64,000 bases of DNA from Salinimicrobium soli (GTDB taxonomy: Bacteria > Bacteroidota > Bacteroidia > Flavobacteriales > Flavobacteriaceae). Positions 7,647-16,573 of the stretch are shown here, in pieces. The notes under the pieces were generated by a model. That model had not been told where the DNA came from. It did not search any database and saw nothing but the letters and a program-made list of their open reading frames with translations. The translations under genes were made by a program, and so were the position numbers. The stretch covers positions 496,001 through 560,000 of the forward strand of contig NZ_JBLUWW010000002.1 of assembly GCF_048323655.1 (NCBI RefSeq), written 5' to 3'. Numbering within the stretch: the stretch's first letter is position 1; the number at the start of each line of letters is the position of its first letter.

Positions 7647-10322
7647 CTACTCCAGCAGGATAAGCCGCAAATAATCCAGCATCGCTTTATTGACCTTCAC
7701 ATTCATATTGTTGTTCCAGTCCTCAAATTTTAACTGCAGCATATTTTCCCCTTTTTGAAGCTCTACTGTAAAAGAACTTGAGTAACCCCAGTCTGACCAT
7801 TCATCTTGTCCTCTCTGCGGAAAAACTACTGCGCCAACATAATCATCATTGACATACAAGCTCCTGATTGCCGCTTTGTTGTCGGTATTCCAGGGGCCAC
7901 TGCCGTTGGAGTAGCGGAAGTCTACTAAATATTTCCCGGCTTTTTCTATTGTCACTGGCAAAGAGACTTCCCGGTTCTTTTCGGTGGAAATTTCGATGAA
8001 ACCGCTGCCGGAATGGTTCACAAAATCTTCGGAAGACTTTCCAGTAAAGCTTTCCATTTCCAGCTGTTTGGCTGCGGAAGTGTCATAGCTCCAAATCGGC
8101 TCACTGGTAAATGATTCAAAACCATTCGGGCCTATAGCGCTCACTTTATATTCTGCAAACCCGGAAGGGGAGACGTTAACTGAATTTTCTGAAGTTTCTT
8201 CAATGACTTTCCCGTTTTTGTAGACCAGGTAGTTTTGAGCGCCTTCGATTTTATTCCAGCTGAAAATGCCATATTCAAGTTTGGCTTGTGGAGTGGGCAA
8301 AGAGAATTTATTCTCTACAAAACTAGCGTCTGCTCCTTCAAAGTCATTGTTAGCCATCTTGATATCTATCTTATGCGCTCCGGAAAGAGAGGTGTCAAAA
8401 AAGGCATTTTCAAGAGGTTTTCCGTCGAGGGTGATCTCCGCGATTTCATTTCCGTAACCCTTGACAGTGATGTCCAAAGTGGCGTCCCTGTATGGAAAAT
8501 TGCTCAGGGTTTTGGTGCCGCCGTACTGCTTCGGAATTACCGGTTGGAATTTTATTCCGTTTTCTTCAAACTGCATTCCGATGAATAGCCGGTGTACCAT
8601 GGCAAGATTCCCGGCCATGCTCCACAACATCCTGTTGGAGTTGATCTCGGTACCTTTGAAGTCACCGCTTTCGGCTACGAAATTCTCGTAATTACTAAGG
8701 AACAGGGCGGCCGGGCGATAGATCGCTGCCAATCCCTGGTTGAGCACTTGCTGATTTCCGGCTTTTGCAGCCGCCAGGTTCCAGTAAGACTGTACAAATG
8801 GCCAGATCCCATTATTGTGGTACGGTGGGATGCCCGGGATCTGCGGATAAATGGAAGTCACCCCAAACGGCGTAACCGGAGATTCAGAAATGATCCTTTT
8901 TGAGCGCTTTACATCAGCCACATCAAAGATGACTGCCAGAGACTCCCCAAGGGCTTCAAATCTTTCTGAAAGGTTCATGGCTTTTCTTCCGTAGAGATAT
9001 TGAGCGTAGTAGCCTTTATCTTCCTGCCAAAGCTGCTTATTAATGGCATTTTTGATACTTTCTGCACGTTCAAAATATTTTTCACCCGTTTCTCCAATGG
9101 CTTCGGCCATTTTGCCGAGAACTATGTGTGCCTGGTAATGCACTACATTAGTTCCCAGGTTCTGTGATTCTAAAATATCCACGTTGTTCATCCATTTAGG
9201 ATAGGTCTGCTCGCGCCAGTCCAGGAAGGAAGATTCGCCTTTGTACAGGCCGTTCTCTGTCCTGATGGTCTTGTAATCGTCTTCCAGGGTATTTTTGATG
9301 ATCTCGTAGCTGTTTCGCAACCACTCTTCATCGCCGGTCACTTTATAGACTTCCCAGGCCGCGATAGCCCACACGGTCCTGTCTGAAGAAATTGGCCAGG
9401 CCCCTCCGGACCCCGTATCCTGGATAATGCGGTCGCGGTTGACCTTTTTCATCAGGCTGATCTTTGCGATCTCAGGCTCGTGATAGGCAAAGGCCAGGTA
9501 AATACTGTAGCTGATATCCCTGGTCCACACGCCGCCCCATTCGGCCCCGGTCCTCAAAGTGCTGTCCGGTTCGATGTTCTTCAGGGCTTCTTCCGTGGAA
9601 AGTTTGAAAAGCGCATCTACAATCGGTTGATCTGAAGAGTAGGAGGGTTTTTTAGAAATGTCTTCAGAAAGTTTCCAGCTTTTTTCTTCGGCTTCCGAAG
9701 CATCATAAGGATTCATGTTCAGCGTGATCTCATAGATGCCATCCCCATCGGGATCGGTCATTTCCAGTCCTTTTTCTTCCAGGTTCACAAAATCCCAGGA
9801 GAGAGGTTCAGATCCGCCGGCAATATAGAAACCTTTAAAATCCTGTTTAGCGATACGGCTGCCGTCAAAAGCCTCGTAAAAACCCTTTTTTTCGAACTCT
9901 TCCAGCACGGGGCGCATGTCTGCCCTAAAAGTGTAGTCGTGATTGGGCTTTAGTTTTTCGCCGGTATCTTCGGGGGTTTGGGCATCAGCTTTTCCGAAGA
10001 CAAAGATTGGAGATTCATGTTCATTCGCTGAGATCTTAACATGATGGTCCCGGCCCGTAGGCATTTCATTGTCTTTTTCGTTGATAGTGAATTTGAAGCT
10101 GATGAGGTTAGAATAATTCGCGCTCGCCGGACTCTTGTAATTAGATCTTATCTCTTCCGTAGAAATGACCTTCGCCACATTGTCGCCCTGCACCACCTTG
10201 TCTTTGTACACGGTGAACTTATCATTCCTAAAAAGAGGTTCTTCGTTGTCTTTAGGTTCCACAGCACAGGAATTTACAGCCAGTGCTAAGATAGGAAGCA
10301 AATATAATTTATTGAATTTCAT
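7647..10322 (-). CDS. Lipoprotein (alpha/alpha)6-type glycoside hydrolase (GH63/debranching-like)
   Basis: From the ATG at 10322 the protein is about 891 residues and starts with a lipoprotein signal ending LALAVNSC; the frame extends upstream to 10352 but that would bury the signal. Residues 40-200 form a beta-rich domain. Residues 220-640 carry an alpha-toroid glycosidase region with GGVWTRDISYS, SFLDWREQTYP and GIWPFVQSYWNLAAA, resembling GH63, trehalase or glycogen-debranching enzymes (MGH1-like domain). The C-terminal 250 residues look like an FN3-like domain and a carbohydrate-binding jelly roll (GKYLVDFRYSNGSGPWN). It probably acts on oligosaccharides at the cell surface or in the periplasm. 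No SusC/SusD pair adjoins it. Confidence 0.75.
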   Translation of the reverse strand: MKFNKLYLLPILALAVNSCAVEPKDNEEPLFRNDKFTVYKDKVVQGDNVAKVISTEEIRSNYKSPASANYSNLISFKFTINEKDNEMPTGRDHHVKISANEHESPIFVFGKADAQTPEDTGEKLKPNHDYTFRADMRPVLEEFEKKGFYEAFDGSRIAKQDFKGFYIAGGSEPLSWDFVNLEEKGLEMTDPDGDGIYEITLNMNPYDASEAEEKSWKLSEDISKKPSYSSDQPIVDALFKLSTEEALKNIEPDSTLRTGAEWGGVWTRDISYSIYLAFAYHEPEIAKISLMKKVNRDRIIQDTGSGGAWPISSDRTVWAIAAWEVYKVTGDEEWLRNSYEIIKNTLEDDYKTIRTENGLYKGESSFLDWREQTYPKWMNNVDILESQNLGTNVVHYQAHIVLGKMAEAIGETGEKYFERAESIKNAINKQLWQEDKGYYAQYLYGRKAMNLSERFEALGESLAVIFDVADVKRSKRIISESPVTPFGVTSIYPQIPGIPPYHNNGIWPFVQSYWNLAAAKAGNQQVLNQGLAAIYRPAALFLSNYENFVAESGDFKGTEINSNRMLWSMAGNLAMVHRLFIGMQFEENGIKFQPVIPKQYGGTKTLSNFPYRDATLDITVKGYGNEIAEITLDGKPLENAFFDTSLSGAHKIDIKMANNDFEGADASFVENKFSLPTPQAKLEYGIFSWNKIEGAQNYLVYKNGKVIEETSENSVNVSPSGFAEYKVSAIGPNGFESFTSEPIWSYDTSAAKQLEMESFTGKSSEDFVNHSGSGFIEISTEKNREVSLPVTIEKAGKYLVDFRYSNGSGPWNTDNKAAIRSLYVNDDYVGAVVFPQRGQDEWSDWGYSSSFTVELQKGENMLQLKFEDWNNNMNVKVNKAMLDYLRLILLE

Positions 10323-10480
10323 GGGATTGCTTTTGGTAGGCACACAGGTCAAAATACCTTGTTACGCCTTCCAAAAATGGCAGAAAATCCCGGAGTTTAA
10401 AAGTAAAACCGTAAAAATCTACTAAATGAGTATACCTTTCGGTGAAAGGGAGGAAATTAAAAAATTGTATGGAAAAAGTC

Positions 10481-10846
10481 CTACTGCATATCCACTTCTC
10501 TGTTCTGAAGAAGTTTTTCAGTAACAAAGTTGTGCTTCATGAAATAAGTACTGTGAGCAGCACCAAGGTTAAGAAAGGTTGTGAATAGCCCTGTCACAAT
10601 GAACAGCAGTTGGTAAGGCATTGCTGTGAAAACTGTAGTGAAAAGTTGCAAGCTTATTCCTACAACAAATACTGTACAGAAAAATGAGAACCAAATTCCG
10701 TTATCCATTCCGGTCTTGCGGAGTAGGTATGTAGAAATTTTACTGTGTCGGCGTTGAACGCTTTCAGGACGGTAGGACAAAAGATATGCATCAAGGAATT
10801 TTGAAGCAATAATGTCGATCGAAATAAACACAAGTATCAGGTCCAT
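10481..10846 (-). CDS. Small four-helix membrane protein, unknown
   Basis: The protein has 121 residues and about four hydrophobic segments: the N-terminal LILVFISIDIIASKFLDAYLL, WFSFFCTVFVVGISLQL, YQLLFIVTGLF and a shorter fourth. The basic loop SYRPESVQRRHSK lies between the first two. I do not recognise the family with certainty; the layout resembles DUF5658-like proteins. It is a single gene flanked by the glycosidase and the gene at 11009, and a candidate direct-repeat regulatory site lies upstream at 10906-10935. Confidence 0.6.
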   Translation of the reverse strand: MDLILVFISIDIIASKFLDAYLLSYRPESVQRRHSKISTYLLRKTGMDNGIWFSFFCTVFVVGISLQLFTTVFTAMPYQLLFIVTGLFTTFLNLGAAHSTYFMKHNFVTEKLLQNREVDMQ

Positions 10847-10905
10847 TTTCCTTTTTAATTAAGATTGGGGCAACTAAAGTACACTAAATTTTTAAATCGC
10901 AATGC

Positions 10906-10935
10906 ATTTTATCGAAAAAATGTGTATTTCATCGA
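10906..10935 (-). promoter_or_regulatory. Two 10-bp direct repeats 20 bp apart upstream of 10846
   Basis: ATTTTATCGA and ATTTCATCGA (9 of 10 identical) repeat at a 20-bp period, about 60-90 bp upstream of the start codon at 10846. Same-orientation repeats about two helical turns apart suit a regulator that binds as a head-to-tail dimer, as LytTR-type regulators do. The protein involved is inferred, not shown. Confidence 0.35.
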
Positions 10936-11008
10936 CAAAACCGGCTATTAGGTCCTATAAGAACTGTTATTTTAAGAAAGTATTGTGCTTATTTGGCAAT
11001 ACTTTTTC

Positions 11009-11578
11009 TCAGTAGGAGCCAAAAATGATCTTAGTTTCAGCCATTTCTGAATAGAAATTCATGTCTTTCTTCATTTTTCCGGAGTAGTCGAGCAGGATAT
11101 CAAGTCCGCTCCAAAAAAGGAACCAGCCGGCAGGTTCAAAAATGATAAGAAGTAAATGAACATAAAATTTGGTGGGATCCTGGTAGGAAATATAACCTCC
11201 AATGACCATGAGTAAAATTCCGAAGCCTGCAAATTTTAATCCCTTCATTCGGAATTGTTTTCTTTCGGTAACCAATTGCTGATAGTTCTTTCTAAAGAAT
11301 TCGGGGAGACGCTGGGCGATCATCTCTTCATGCCGTTCATTTCTCTCCGGGGCAGGCAGTAGCAGCTCCAGTGCGAAATTCTTTCCGGTTTCTTCGCGGC
11401 TCACCTTACGCACCTGTGATATAAAATCATCAGAAAGGGTCCTTTTGGAATAGGGCCGGGGATCAAAATCAGAAAATAGATCGTCATAAGAATCCAGCCA
11501 CAGTCTAATCTTTGGTTGTTCCCTGGATTCTTTTTTGTGCAGCTTGTGCACAGCGGAGATTTTTCCGGGTGCTTTCAA
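11009..11578 (-). CDS. Hypothetical protein with two C-terminal membrane segments
   Basis: A 189-residue protein. The N-terminal half is soluble and has a conspicuous block IRLWLDSYDDLFSDFDPRPY followed by ALELLLPAPE, familiar from flavobacterial hypothetical proteins of unknown role. Two hydrophobic segments follow (about 115-133 and 140-160). The start is a TTG at 11578, 17 bp after the stop of the DUF1059 gene, and no ATG lies before the conserved block, so the exact start is uncertain. The close spacing suggests both genes share one transcript. Confidence 0.6.
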   Translation of the reverse strand: MKAPGKISAVHKLHKKESREQPKIRLWLDSYDDLFSDFDPRPYSKRTLSDDFISQVRKVSREETGKNFALELLLPAPERNERHEEMIAQRLPEFFRKNYQQLVTERKQFRMKGLKFAGFGILLMVIGGYISYQDPTKFYVHLLLIIFEPAGWFLFWSGLDILLDYSGKMKKDMNFYSEMAETKIIFGSY

Positions 11579-11595
11579 AACTTGAGATTAAGAAT

Positions 11596-11766
11596 TTACT
11601 CATCACGAATGAGTCTTCTCAATTGGGCTGCTATTTCGGGAGTGGCGTCCAGGTTATGCATTTGTTTTGCATGGATGGCGGCTTCTCCTAAAACTTCGTC
11701 TTCAGTATTCGCCCGGATAACTCCTTCACAGTCAAATCCCGTATCTCTACAGTGTAGGGTTTTCAT
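11596..11766 (-). CDS. DUF1059 family small protein
   Basis: A 56-residue protein: MKTLHCRDTGFDCEGVIRA, then an EDEVLGEAAIHAKQMH helix and a C-terminal RRLIRDE. The CRDxGFDC pattern with two Cys five residues apart, followed by a T-E-D/E helix, is the DUF1059 signature. These proteins are about 55-60 residues, so it is full length. The function is unknown. It sits 17 bp upstream of the gene at 11009-11578 and diverges from the PAQR gene at 11910. Confidence 0.8.
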   Translation of the reverse strand: MKTLHCRDTGFDCEGVIRANTEDEVLGEAAIHAKQMHNLDATPEIAAQLRRLIRDE

Positions 11767-11909
11767 CTTAGAGTGGATTATATGATCTATAAATCTACTT
11801 CTATTAAGATGGATTTCATATAGGGGTTTTTACTTATTTTTAATCGGCGTAAACGCTACTCATTTCGTCATGAATCGTATTTTTGGCGTGGCTTTTGAGC
11901 TCATTGGTT

Positions 11910-12566
11910 ATGCCTAACGCAACATCTATAAAATTGTATTCACCTAAGGAAGAATTCTGGAATGTATTTTCCCACGGTTCGGGATTAGCACTTAGTATAC
12001 TGGCAGTTTTTCTTTTGCTGGAAAGAGCCTGTGACTATAGCAATTTAGCGCTCACCCTGAGTTTTGGGGTGTTTGGTATTTCTCTGGTGGTGCTGTATGC
12101 CGCCTCTACCTTTTATCACAGTGCAAAAGATCCAAAGACGCGTTTCAAGCTTAAGATCTTTGACCACATCGCTATTTTTATTCTTATTGCCGGCACCTAT
12201 ACTCCTTTTTCAGTGGTTACCTTACAGGGTAGTACGGGCTGGACCATTCTTGGAGTGGCCTGGGGAATTGCTTTTATAGGAACCATGCTAAAGATATTTT
12301 TTACCGGCAGGTTCAAGATCCTTAGCACCTTACTCTATGTTGGAATGGGCTGGATCATCGTTTTTGCCATTAGTCCTCTGTTGCAGAATCTTTCCATGGC
12401 CGGTCTCTGGTGGTTGTTTGCCGGTGGGATGGCTTACACCCTCGGAGCAATTCTGTACAATGTGCCCCGTATAAAATACAATCACGCTATCTTCCACGTG
12501 TTTGTACTGTTAGGTAGTTTTTGCCATTTTATGAGCATTTATAATCACGTCATACCCGCAAATTAG
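11910..12566 (+). CDS. PAQR / hemolysin III family membrane protein
   Basis: The protein is about 218 residues with seven hydrophobic segments. Family motifs present are EEFWNVFSHGSGLAL near the N-terminus, ASTFYHS in the second to third segment, FDHIAIFILIAGTYTPF in the middle and a C-terminal NHAIFHVFVLLGSFCHF. The paired His residues near the C-terminus and the central Asp-His match the metal-binding residues of PAQR proteins. The frame opens at a TTG at 11883, but the ATG at 11910 gives the family-length N-terminus. The role is probably in membrane lipid homeostasis; the old hemolysin name is historical. Confidence 0.85.
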   Translation: MPNATSIKLYSPKEEFWNVFSHGSGLALSILAVFLLLERACDYSNLALTLSFGVFGISLVVLYAASTFYHSAKDPKTRFKLKIFDHIAIFILIAGTYTPFSVVTLQGSTGWTILGVAWGIAFIGTMLKIFFTGRFKILSTLLYVGMGWIIVFAISPLLQNLSMAGLWWLFAGGMAYTLGAILYNVPRIKYNHAIFHVFVLLGSFCHFMSIYNHVIPAN

Positions 12567-12597
12567 CGGGGGGAACTAAAATTTATAATTTTAGACT

Positions 12598-12975
12598 ATG
12601 AAAAAGATACTTCTTATAATAATTCTATTTGTTTTTACTACCACTGCTTTTGCGCAGGATACTGAAAAGTTCAGGGTTATTGAACCTGCAGAATTTAAAA
12701 AGGAGATCCAGAAAAAGGATGTACAGTTGATCGATGTACGAACTCCTGAAGAATACGCTGCAGGACATATTGAAGGAGCACACAACATCGATTTTCTCGC
12801 TGAAGGTTTTCTGAAGCATTTTGAAAATTTTGATAAGAATAAGCCTGTATATCTCTATTGCCGAAGTGGCAACAGAAGTGCTAAAGCATCTGCTCAACTC
12901 ATTGAGGCAGGATTTAAAAATATTATTGACCTAAAGGGTGGTTATAAAGCCTGGCCGCCAAAAAATAAAGATTAG
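12598..12975 (+). CDS. Exported rhodanese-like sulfurtransferase
   Basis: A 125-residue single-domain rhodanese with a signal peptide (about residues 1-20, ending TTAFAQD). The active-site loop is CRSGNRSA, with Cys preceded by VYLY, and QLIDVRTPEEYAAGHI forms the first conserved block. It should carry persulfide chemistry in the periplasm. The DUF202 gene starts 3 bp after its stop, so the two are co-transcribed. It begins about 30 bp after the PAQR gene, possibly in the same unit. Confidence 0.88.
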   Translation: MKKILLIIILFVFTTTAFAQDTEKFRVIEPAEFKKEIQKKDVQLIDVRTPEEYAAGHIEGAHNIDFLAEGFLKHFENFDKNKPVYLYCRSGNRSAKASAQLIEAGFKNIIDLKGGYKAWPPKNKD

Positions 12976-12978
12976 ACT

Positions 12979-13248
12979 ATGGCGCAAAAACAGGACCTGA
13001 TCACGCGGGACTGGCTGGCGATCGATCGCACTAAAATGGCCAATGAACGCACCTTTTTGGCATATTTGCGCACCTTTATGGTCTTTCTGGGATCGGGAAT
13101 TGCTATTCTAAAGGTAGAAGTGCTGGAAGATCTTGCCGGCCTCGGAATCTTTTTTATCTCCTTTGCACCTTTTCTACTGGTCTTTGGATTCGTCCGCTTC
13201 ATGTATGTGAGACGGCATATCCACAAGTATTATATGGAAAAGGATTAA
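12979..13248 (+). CDS. DUF202 family small membrane protein
   Basis: An 89-residue protein with the DUF202 signature NERTFLAYLRTFMVFLGSG and two membrane segments. Its length is typical. The family is uncharacterised (related to the yeast VTC/YidH type). It is separated from the rhodanese gene by 3 bp and converges with the PepSY gene, whose stop is 3 bp beyond its own. Confidence 0.85.
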   Translation: MAQKQDLITRDWLAIDRTKMANERTFLAYLRTFMVFLGSGIAILKVEVLEDLAGLGIFFISFAPFLLVFGFVRFMYVRRHIHKYYMEKD

Positions 13249-13251
13249 GTA

Positions 13252-13998
13252 TTAGAACTTTTTAGCTTTAGACCTTTTCTTCTTTTTCTTCTTCTTATTT
13301 CCCGTCAGTTTAATTACGGTTGGAGAGGAAGTGAACCATAACAGAAATCCGCTAAAAACGGTTATAAGTCCCAACAGGGAAAAAGATCTGAGAAGCAAGG
13401 TATTAAAATCATCCCTTCCTTCGTAGTCCATGGTATGGGTCATCCACAAAAAGTCGAACCAGCGCCAATCCCGGTGCCTCAGCGTTCGGAAACTTCCATC
13501 ATTAGCAGAGACGTACGCTTTTATATTTTCTGAAGTGTCATAAGAGATCACATAGGCGGGTAGGGGACCTCCCCGGTATTCGTGATGTTTCCCGGTAGTG
13601 GTGATCTTTTCGATCCCCGAAACTTCCAGATCATCTCTCATATTTCGCTTTGCAACGGCCAGAGCTTCAGCCTCTGTAAGGCCATCTTTCATTTCGCCCG
13701 TACGCGCGTTGTGCAGCATACTGTGGTTGATCCAGTAGTAAGGCTCCCCGGCAATTTCCTTCAGCTCTACAGCTTTTACTTCCATCTGGGTTGCTTCCGA
13801 AGGGCTTAAGAGTCCGGTAAAAGAAGAGTGTACAGGTTCTGTTTTGCGAAACTGGTCTCCGTGAATTTCATCTATATCGGTCCAGCTAAAGTACATGCCG
13901 CTAATGGTCCACATAAGGAACTGGATTCCTATAAAGATTCCCAGATAGCGGTGTGCTTTTCTAATTTTTAGAGCGGTTTGTCTTTTTACAATTGGCAT
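13252..13998 (-). CDS. PepSY-domain membrane protein with poly-Lys tail
   Basis: A 248-residue protein. One membrane segment lies at about 20-38 (YLGIFIGIQFLMWTISGMYF), followed by a periplasmic PepSY region (ITTTGKHHEYRGGPLPAYVI and KAYVSANDGSFRTLRHRDWR) and a second membrane segment near 205-225. This is the PepSY-TM pattern seen in proteins linked to iron or siderophore reduction in Bacteroidota. The last 15 residues are almost all Lys, Arg and Ser. No iron-uptake gene is adjacent, so the link to iron is family knowledge only. Confidence 0.8.
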   Translation of the reverse strand: MPIVKRQTALKIRKAHRYLGIFIGIQFLMWTISGMYFSWTDIDEIHGDQFRKTEPVHSSFTGLLSPSEATQMEVKAVELKEIAGEPYYWINHSMLHNARTGEMKDGLTEAEALAVAKRNMRDDLEVSGIEKITTTGKHHEYRGGPLPAYVISYDTSENIKAYVSANDGSFRTLRHRDWRWFDFLWMTHTMDYEGRDDFNTLLLRSFSLLGLITVFSGFLLWFTSSPTVIKLTGNKKKKKKKRSKAKKF

Positions 13999-14067
13999 TG
14001 CTGAAATTTAAAAGCACAAGTATACCACTTTCCGAAATAAAAAACAGACTTTAAAAACCGGGTTCAA

Positions 14068-15594
14068 CTACATGATTCCTTGTGGGCGATTATGCCTGAC
14101 TGCTGAAAAGCTTACTGCATGATCAAGTACCAGGATGGCGGTCTCTACCATGTTCCGCAGTTCGTAGAATTCGGGAGTACCGGTATTGAACGGCGGATAG
14201 TAATCCAATATTTCCTTCAGTTCTGACAGTTGCTCCAAAGCTTCCTTCTTTTCCCTTTTTTGAGAGGTATGTAAAAGGTCGTAGGTCATGATTTCATTGA
14301 GGCGCATTCTAAGACTCCGAAGGATCTCATCATCGGCTTCCTGTTCTGCACGAAAGATCTCTTTCTGTTTATGCGGAAGTGGCTCGGGAATGGAATCAAT
14401 TTCGGAAACCACCGCCTTGAATGCCTGGTGAGAATAGACCAGCGCCTCGAGCAGCGAATTCGATGCCAGTCGGTTAGCTCCATGCAAGCCGGTATGCGCA
14501 CATTCCCCCGAAGCATATAGATTGGTCAAAGTGGTTTTTCCGTCCAGATCCACGTCAATACCTCCACATTGATAATGGGCGGCCGGAACAATTGGGATCA
14601 GGTCTGTTTGGATGTTTATTCCAATAGAGTTGCAGTAAGAAACAATGGTAGGGAATTCCGTGCGGAATTCTTTAAAGTCCAGATGACGACAATCGAGGTA
14701 GGCACATTTCTCTCCTGAAACCTTCAATTCTGCTACTATAGCTTCAGAAACAATATCACGTGTGGCAAGTTCCCCTCGCATGTCAGACTTGAACAAGAAA
14801 CGGTTCCCTTTTTCATTCACCACGTATGCGCCAAAACCGCGAACTGCTTCAGAAATAAGGAACAGCGGATATTTATCTTCTTCGTACAGGGCAGTGGGAT
14901 GGAACTGTATGAAGTTCATATTGCTCACTTTTGCGCCGGCACGATGGGCCATAGCGACCCCGTCACCTGTAGCGACAGAAGGATTGGTAGTATTCTGGAA
15001 AACCATTCCGCTGCCACCGGTAGCTAAAAATGTCACTTTTGACGAGATATTTATTTGCTGGTTCTGGTGTTTGTCAAGGGCAGAGACGCCAATACAAACC
15101 TCCTCTTCATCCAGCAACAGGTCTGTCACAAAGAAATGATCATAGAATTTCAGGTTCTCATAGGCAGCAGCTTTTTTCAGCAGCTTTCTTTCCAGCTCTC
15201 TGCCGGTAAGATCTCTATGATGGACAATACGGCGCTGGCTATGGCCTCCTTCCAGTCCTAATTCGAACTCCCCTTTGAGGTTAGAGTCAAAGGAAGTACC
15301 CCATTCGATCAGTTCTACAAGGCGATCAGGAGCCTGGGAAACTACCATTTCTACGACCTCCCGGTCGTTAAGGTCTTTTCCGGCTTTCATGGTGTCAGAG
15401 ACATGTTGTTCAAAACTGTCCTTTCCACGGTCCAGCACCACGGCGATCCCTCCCTGGGCATGAGTAGTGTTGCACACATCGTTGTTACTCTTGGTAAGCA
15501 CCACCACCTCCAATTGGGGTTTGGCCTCAGCGATCTTCATGGCAAAAGAAAGGCCGGCTATTCCCGAGCCTATTACCAGTACATCCGTTTTCAT
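14068..15594 (-). CDS. nadB: L-aspartate oxidase
   Basis: A 508-residue flavoprotein that oxidises L-aspartate to iminoaspartate, the first step of de novo NAD synthesis. Visible are the FAD-binding N-terminus (VLVIGSGIAGLSFAMKIAE), the NTTHAQGGIAV and HHRDLTGRELE blocks, and ECAHTGLHGANRLASNSLLEAL. These, with the C-terminal helical domain, are diagnostic for NadB within the succinate dehydrogenase/fumarate reductase flavoprotein family. Its start codon is 3 bp after the stop of nadA, so the two are one operon and presumably channel iminoaspartate between them. Confidence 0.95.
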   Translation of the reverse strand: MKTDVLVIGSGIAGLSFAMKIAEAKPQLEVVVLTKSNNDVCNTTHAQGGIAVVLDRGKDSFEQHVSDTMKAGKDLNDREVVEMVVSQAPDRLVELIEWGTSFDSNLKGEFELGLEGGHSQRRIVHHRDLTGRELERKLLKKAAAYENLKFYDHFFVTDLLLDEEEVCIGVSALDKHQNQQINISSKVTFLATGGSGMVFQNTTNPSVATGDGVAMAHRAGAKVSNMNFIQFHPTALYEEDKYPLFLISEAVRGFGAYVVNEKGNRFLFKSDMRGELATRDIVSEAIVAELKVSGEKCAYLDCRHLDFKEFRTEFPTIVSYCNSIGINIQTDLIPIVPAAHYQCGGIDVDLDGKTTLTNLYASGECAHTGLHGANRLASNSLLEALVYSHQAFKAVVSEIDSIPEPLPHKQKEIFRAEQEADDEILRSLRMRLNEIMTYDLLHTSQKREKKEALEQLSELKEILDYYPPFNTGTPEFYELRNMVETAILVLDHAVSFSAVRHNRPQGIM

Positions 15595-15597
15595 AAT

Positions 15598-16545
15598 CTA
15601 TGATAGTTCAAGCATTCGTTCTATTGGGAGTAAGGCTTTCTCCATAAGATCTTCTTCAAGAATGATCTCGGGGCCTTCATTCTGCAGGCAGTTGTACAGC
15701 TTTTGCAGAGTATTCATTTTCATAAAAGCACATTCACTGCAGGCACAGGTATTGTCCTCCTTGGCCGGGGCAGGGATGAGTTTTTTATGAGGTACGTTTT
15801 TTTGCATCTGGTGCAGGATCCCTGCTTCTGTGGCCACAATGAAAGTATCATGTTCACTGCTTTTCACGTAGTTGAGCATTCCGGAAGTAGAGCCAACATA
15901 ATTTGCCACTTTCAGCACATGAGCTTCAGATTCGGGATGGGCAATGATCATTGCAGAAGGGTTTTCCCTGTAAACTTCAAGAAGTTTGTCAAGAGAAAAG
16001 GCTTCATGAACGATGCAGGCACCGTCCCACAAGAGCATATTCCTTCCTGTCTTTTCCATCAGGTAGCGGCCCAGGTTCTTGTCAGGTGCAAAAATGATCG
16101 GCTTATCTTCAGGAATAGATTTGATCACCTTCTCTGCATTGGAGGAGGTGCATACTATGTCACTCAGGGTCTTGATCTCTGCCGAACAGTTGATGTAAGT
16201 TACCACCACATGATCGGGGTATTCCGCTTTCAGTTTTCTAAAGGCATCCGGCGGACAGCTTTCTGCCAAAGAACACCCGGCTTTAAGATCGGGTAAAAGC
16301 ACTTTTTTGGAAGGGTTGAGGATCTTGGCAGTCTCTGCCATGAAATGAACCCCAGCAAAGACTATGATCTCAGCATCTGTTGTTGCAGCTTTTTTCGCAA
16401 GTTCCAGGCTATCCCCAATAAAATCGGCTATTTCCTGTATCTCGGGTTCCTGGTAATAATGTGCCAGGATCACCGCATTCTTTTCTTCCTTCAGGCGTTT
16501 GACCCTTTCCTGCAGGGCCTTCTTTTCGTCTATAGATATGCTCAT
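15598..16545 (-). CDS. nadA: Quinolinate synthase
   Basis: A 315-residue NadA that condenses iminoaspartate with dihydroxyacetone phosphate to quinolinate. Seen directly: AVILAHYYQEPEIQEIADFIGDSL at the N-terminus (split here only by reading), FMAETAKILNP, the INCSAEIK cysteine, the WDGACIVHEAF cysteine and a C-terminal CACSECAFM cluster. Three conserved cysteines ligate the oxygen-sensitive 4Fe-4S cluster in this family. The gene lies 28 bp downstream of an Rrf2 regulator and 3 bp upstream of nadB. The cluster-dependent enzyme next to a Cys-containing Rrf2 protein suggests iron-sulfur or oxygen-linked control. Confidence 0.95.
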   Translation of the reverse strand: MSISIDEKKALQERVKRLKEEKNAVILAHYYQEPEIQEIADFIGDSLELAKKAATTDAEIIVFAGVHFMAETAKILNPSKKVLLPDLKAGCSLAESCPPDAFRKLKAEYPDHVVVTYINCSAEIKTLSDIVCTSSNAEKVIKSIPEDKPIIFAPDKNLGRYLMEKTGRNMLLWDGACIVHEAFSLDKLLEVYRENPSAMIIAHPESEAHVLKVANYVGSTSGMLNYVKSSEHDTFIVATEAGILHQMQKNVPHKKLIPAPAKEDNTCACSECAFMKMNTLQKLYNCLQNEGPEIILEEDLMEKALLPIERMLELS

Positions 16546-16573
16546 TTCAGCTTTAATAACAGCAGTAATTAGA

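Noticed and set aside
10309..10527. Minus-strand frame of 72 codons between the glycosidase and the gene at 10481
   Set aside because: It overlaps both neighbours, has no family pattern, and lies in the region where the glycosidase promoter should be.
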